The notes under the pieces: model-generated | Told to the model about the DNA's origin: nothing | Databases searched by the model: none | The model's input: the letters and a program-made list of their open reading frames with translations, nothing else | Program-made: the position numbers and the translations under genes | DNA from: Candidatus Troglogloeales bacterium | Lineage (GTDB): Bacteria; Nitrospirota; Nitrospiria; SBBL01; SBBT01 | DNA: 15,126 nucleotides | NCBI GenBank assembly: GCA_005239595.1 | Contig: SBBT01000064.1 | Coordinates: 1 to 15,126 of the forward strand | Direction: 5' to 3' | In this document: piece after piece, positions 13,780 to 15,126 of the stretch | How positions within the stretch are numbered: the stretch's first letter is position 1 | Layout: every line of letters starts with the position of its first letter

Positions 13780-14943
13780 TTACGAGTTGAGTCTGCTTGG
13801 GGCAACGCGATCGGTTGCTATCCTCCTATCAGGGCGAGAACGCCGTTCCACCCCCTGATAGGTTTTTTGGGACTCCACCTCTTTTAATAATTGCGCGTTG
13901 AGATAAATCAGGACCTTCATCGTATCGATTCCCTCTTCCGAACCGGCTGAAAGAAGATGAAATCCTTTTTCAAAATCGGACAAGGCAAACGAATGGGTGA
14001 TCAGCGGCGTGGGATTGATCCGGCCGGAGTTTAACAGCCCGGCCATCTGGAACCAGGTCTCAAACACCTTCCGCCCATGCACACCATAAAGGCGCAGGCC
14101 CTTATGGATAATCTGGTCTTTGAGATTAAGGGTGACCGGTTCTTGCGAAACACCACACGCGGAAAATCGGCCGCCATTTCGAAGGAGGGAGAGACCAGCC
14201 GCAATCGCCCCTGGATTTCCAGACATTTCAATAACCACATCAACGCCCGTGCTGCTCGCGTCACCGAGAACGCTTCCCATGACACTGATCTTCGTGGCGT
14301 CAAAAACGCGATCGGCGCCCATGCGGCGTCCCATTTCCAGGTGGGACGGACGAACCCCCACCATGAAGACATGAGAGGCGCCTGACGCCCGCGCGACGCT
14401 GGCGGCCAAAAAGCATTCCGGCCGATCACCCAGAATTAGTACCTGCTGGCCGCCAACCGGTTCTACCAGCGTGGCATGCACGGCGCTCGCGATGGTTTCC
14501 TGAATGGCAGCAATGCCCGCGGGAACTTTTGGATCGTTCTTCCAGAGATTGCGTTGGGGTATCATGATGTAATCGGCAAAACAGCCGTCGCGGTCTACCC
14601 CCAATACTTGCGGATTGGCGCAAAGATGGGTCTTGCCCCGCGCACAAGGGCAACAGGTAAGGCAGGCGATTTGGCTGTCGGCGGAAACGGGGTCTCCGGG
14701 TGCAAAACGGGTCACAGCCTCTCCCACCTCTACCACATGGCCCGAAAACTCATGGCCAATCACCCGTGGAAAGTGCTTAATCCTTTCGAGAAGCCGTCCC
14801 TTCCCTTCATAAAGATGAAGATCCTCCTCACTGAGGGAAACCACATCAACCCGAATCAACACCTCGTCAGAAAGAAGGGGAGGAATCTGATGTTCCATCA
14901 ACATCAGCCCCCTCCCCTTCCGTGCCTTTACAATCGCTCTCAT
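13780..14943 (-). CDS. Threonine-dehydrogenase-like MDR family protein with altered active site
   Basis: This is a medium-chain dehydrogenase/reductase (zinc alcohol dehydrogenase superfamily), closest by eye to L-threonine 3-dehydrogenase. Family features kept: VIGHEFSGHVVEVG (61-74, His64-Glu65), the four structural-zinc cysteines at 94, 97, 100 and 108, Glu149, VIEMSGNP (237-244), FETWFQMAGLL (294-304) and PLITHSFALSDFEKGF (313-328). Features lost: the catalytic zinc cysteine expected at 38 is Ser38 (in VSLSEEDLHLYEG, where the family has ICGTD), and the Rossmann GxGxxG is GDRPEC at 172-177. The normal acidic residue after the second Rossmann strand is also missing. An arginine-rich tail (363-381, GVERRSRPDRR) extends beyond the usual end (family about 340; here 387). 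It may be a dehydrogenase of changed chemistry or a non-catalytic relative. I give no gene symbol. It is convergent with phoU. Confidence 0.85.
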   Translation of the reverse strand: MRAIVKARKGRGLMLMEHQIPPLLSDEVLIRVDVVSLSEEDLHLYEGKGRLLERIKHFPRVIGHEFSGHVVEVGEAVTRFAPGDPVSADSQIACLTCCPCARGKTHLCANPQVLGVDRDGCFADYIMIPQRNLWKNDPKVPAGIAAIQETIASAVHATLVEPVGGQQVLILGDRPECFLAASVARASGASHVFMVGVRPSHLEMGRRMGADRVFDATKISVMGSVLGDASSTGVDVVIEMSGNPGAIAAGLSLLRNGGRFSACGVSQEPVTLNLKDQIIHKGLRLYGVHGRKVFETWFQMAGLLNSGRINPTPLITHSFALSDFEKGFHLLSAGSEEGIDTMKVLIYLNAQLLKEVESQKTYQGVERRSRPDRRIATDRVAPSRLNS

Positions 14944-14967
14944 AGCACCACAATGCCCCTCTGAAAC

Positions 14968-14996
14968 ACTCTACCACCCGAACGACATTGCGTCAA
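14968..14996 (-). promoter_or_regulatory. Likely promoter of the dehydrogenase-like gene
   Basis: On the minus strand, TTGACG (14996-14991, five of six matches) is followed by a 17-base spacer and TAGAGT (14973-14968, four of six). Transcription would begin near 14961, about 20 bases before the ATG at 14943. The ribosome binding site is poor: AGAGGGG is 12 bases from the ATG and a GTGG only a few bases away. Confidence 0.5.
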
Positions 14997-15003
14997 GAAA
15001 GCC

Positions 15004-15029
15004 GCATGAGGGGTAAGCATGAGGGGTAA
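15004..15029. repeat. Perfect 13-base tandem duplication
   Basis: GCATGAGGGGTAA occurs twice head to tail (15004-15016 and 15017-15029). It lies in the short gap between the dehydrogenase promoter and the reading frame entering from the right edge. It may be a slippage product, a paired regulator site or debris at the edge of a mobile element. Confidence 0.85.
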
Positions 15030-15038
15030 AAAGTTTTT

Positions 15039-15126
15039 TCAGGCGGCCTTCCTTTCAAGTTGAACGGTTGTTATTTCCTCTCCGTCTCGATACTGTCTCC
15101 CTTTGTATACCCCTTCTAACTTCTCA
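15039..15126 (-). CDS. C-terminal end of an unidentified protein (partial at right edge)
   Basis: A minus-strand frame is open from the window edge to a TGA at 15039-15041. It gives 28 residues starting EKLEGVYKGRQYRDGEEI and ending VQLERKAA. The composition (charged, with regular Tyr/Val pattern) looks coding rather than random. The basic short ending is reminiscent of the C-terminus of IS transposases, but that is only an impression. Too little is visible to name it. Confidence 0.35.
   Translation of the reverse strand, partial: EKLEGVYKGRQYRDGEEITTVQLERKAA

Overview
The window looks like a chromosomal segment of a Gram-negative bacterium: it encodes an outer-membrane porin, a Sec-exported periplasmic phosphate-binding protein and a two-subunit (alpha2beta2-type) glycyl-tRNA synthetase. 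The mix of genes, the arrangement glyQ-glyS-ppdK and a general resemblance of the proteins suggest Nitrospirota or a deltaproteobacterium-like lineage. That is an inference from memory of such genomes; no marker here fixes the taxon. No rRNA, tRNA, CRISPR array or phage module was seen.

Layout from left to right. (1) 2-193, plus strand: the C-terminal end of an integrase-type transposase, cut by the window edge. (2) 239-6381, minus strand: a tightly packed operon read from right to left, glyQ, glyS, ppdK and a 123-residue protein of unknown function. A good sigma70-type promoter lies at about 6428-6456. glyQ and glyS overlap by 11 bases, and glyS and ppdK are 2 bases apart. (3) 6713-8368, plus strand: an AT-richer gene for a two-domain protein, with a formyltransferase-like N-terminal half and a beta-propeller-like C-terminal half of the kind found in carbohydrate and cell-surface gene sets. 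(4) 8455-13736, plus strand: a complete high-affinity phosphate uptake operon, in the order porin O/P-type channel, pstS, pstC, pstA, pstB, phoU. (5) 13780-14943, minus strand: a threonine-dehydrogenase-like member of the zinc alcohol dehydrogenase family, convergent with phoU, with its own likely promoter. (6) 15039-15126, minus strand: the open end of a further reading frame, preceded on the plus strand by a perfect 13-base tandem duplication.

How the parts work together. The phosphate operon is a full pathway: the porin admits phosphate through the outer membrane, PstS captures it in the periplasm, PstC and PstA form the inner-membrane channel, PstB drives it with ATP, and PhoU couples transport to signalling. 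No phoB or phoR is in the window. The glyQS-ppdK operon joins glycine tRNA charging to pyruvate/phosphoenolpyruvate interconversion.

The points most worth following up are three. The dehydrogenase has lost its expected catalytic zinc cysteine and its cofactor-binding glycines while keeping the rest of the fold. The formyltransferase/propeller fusion is AT-rich and has an altered catalytic motif. A run of nine G lies inside pstA.
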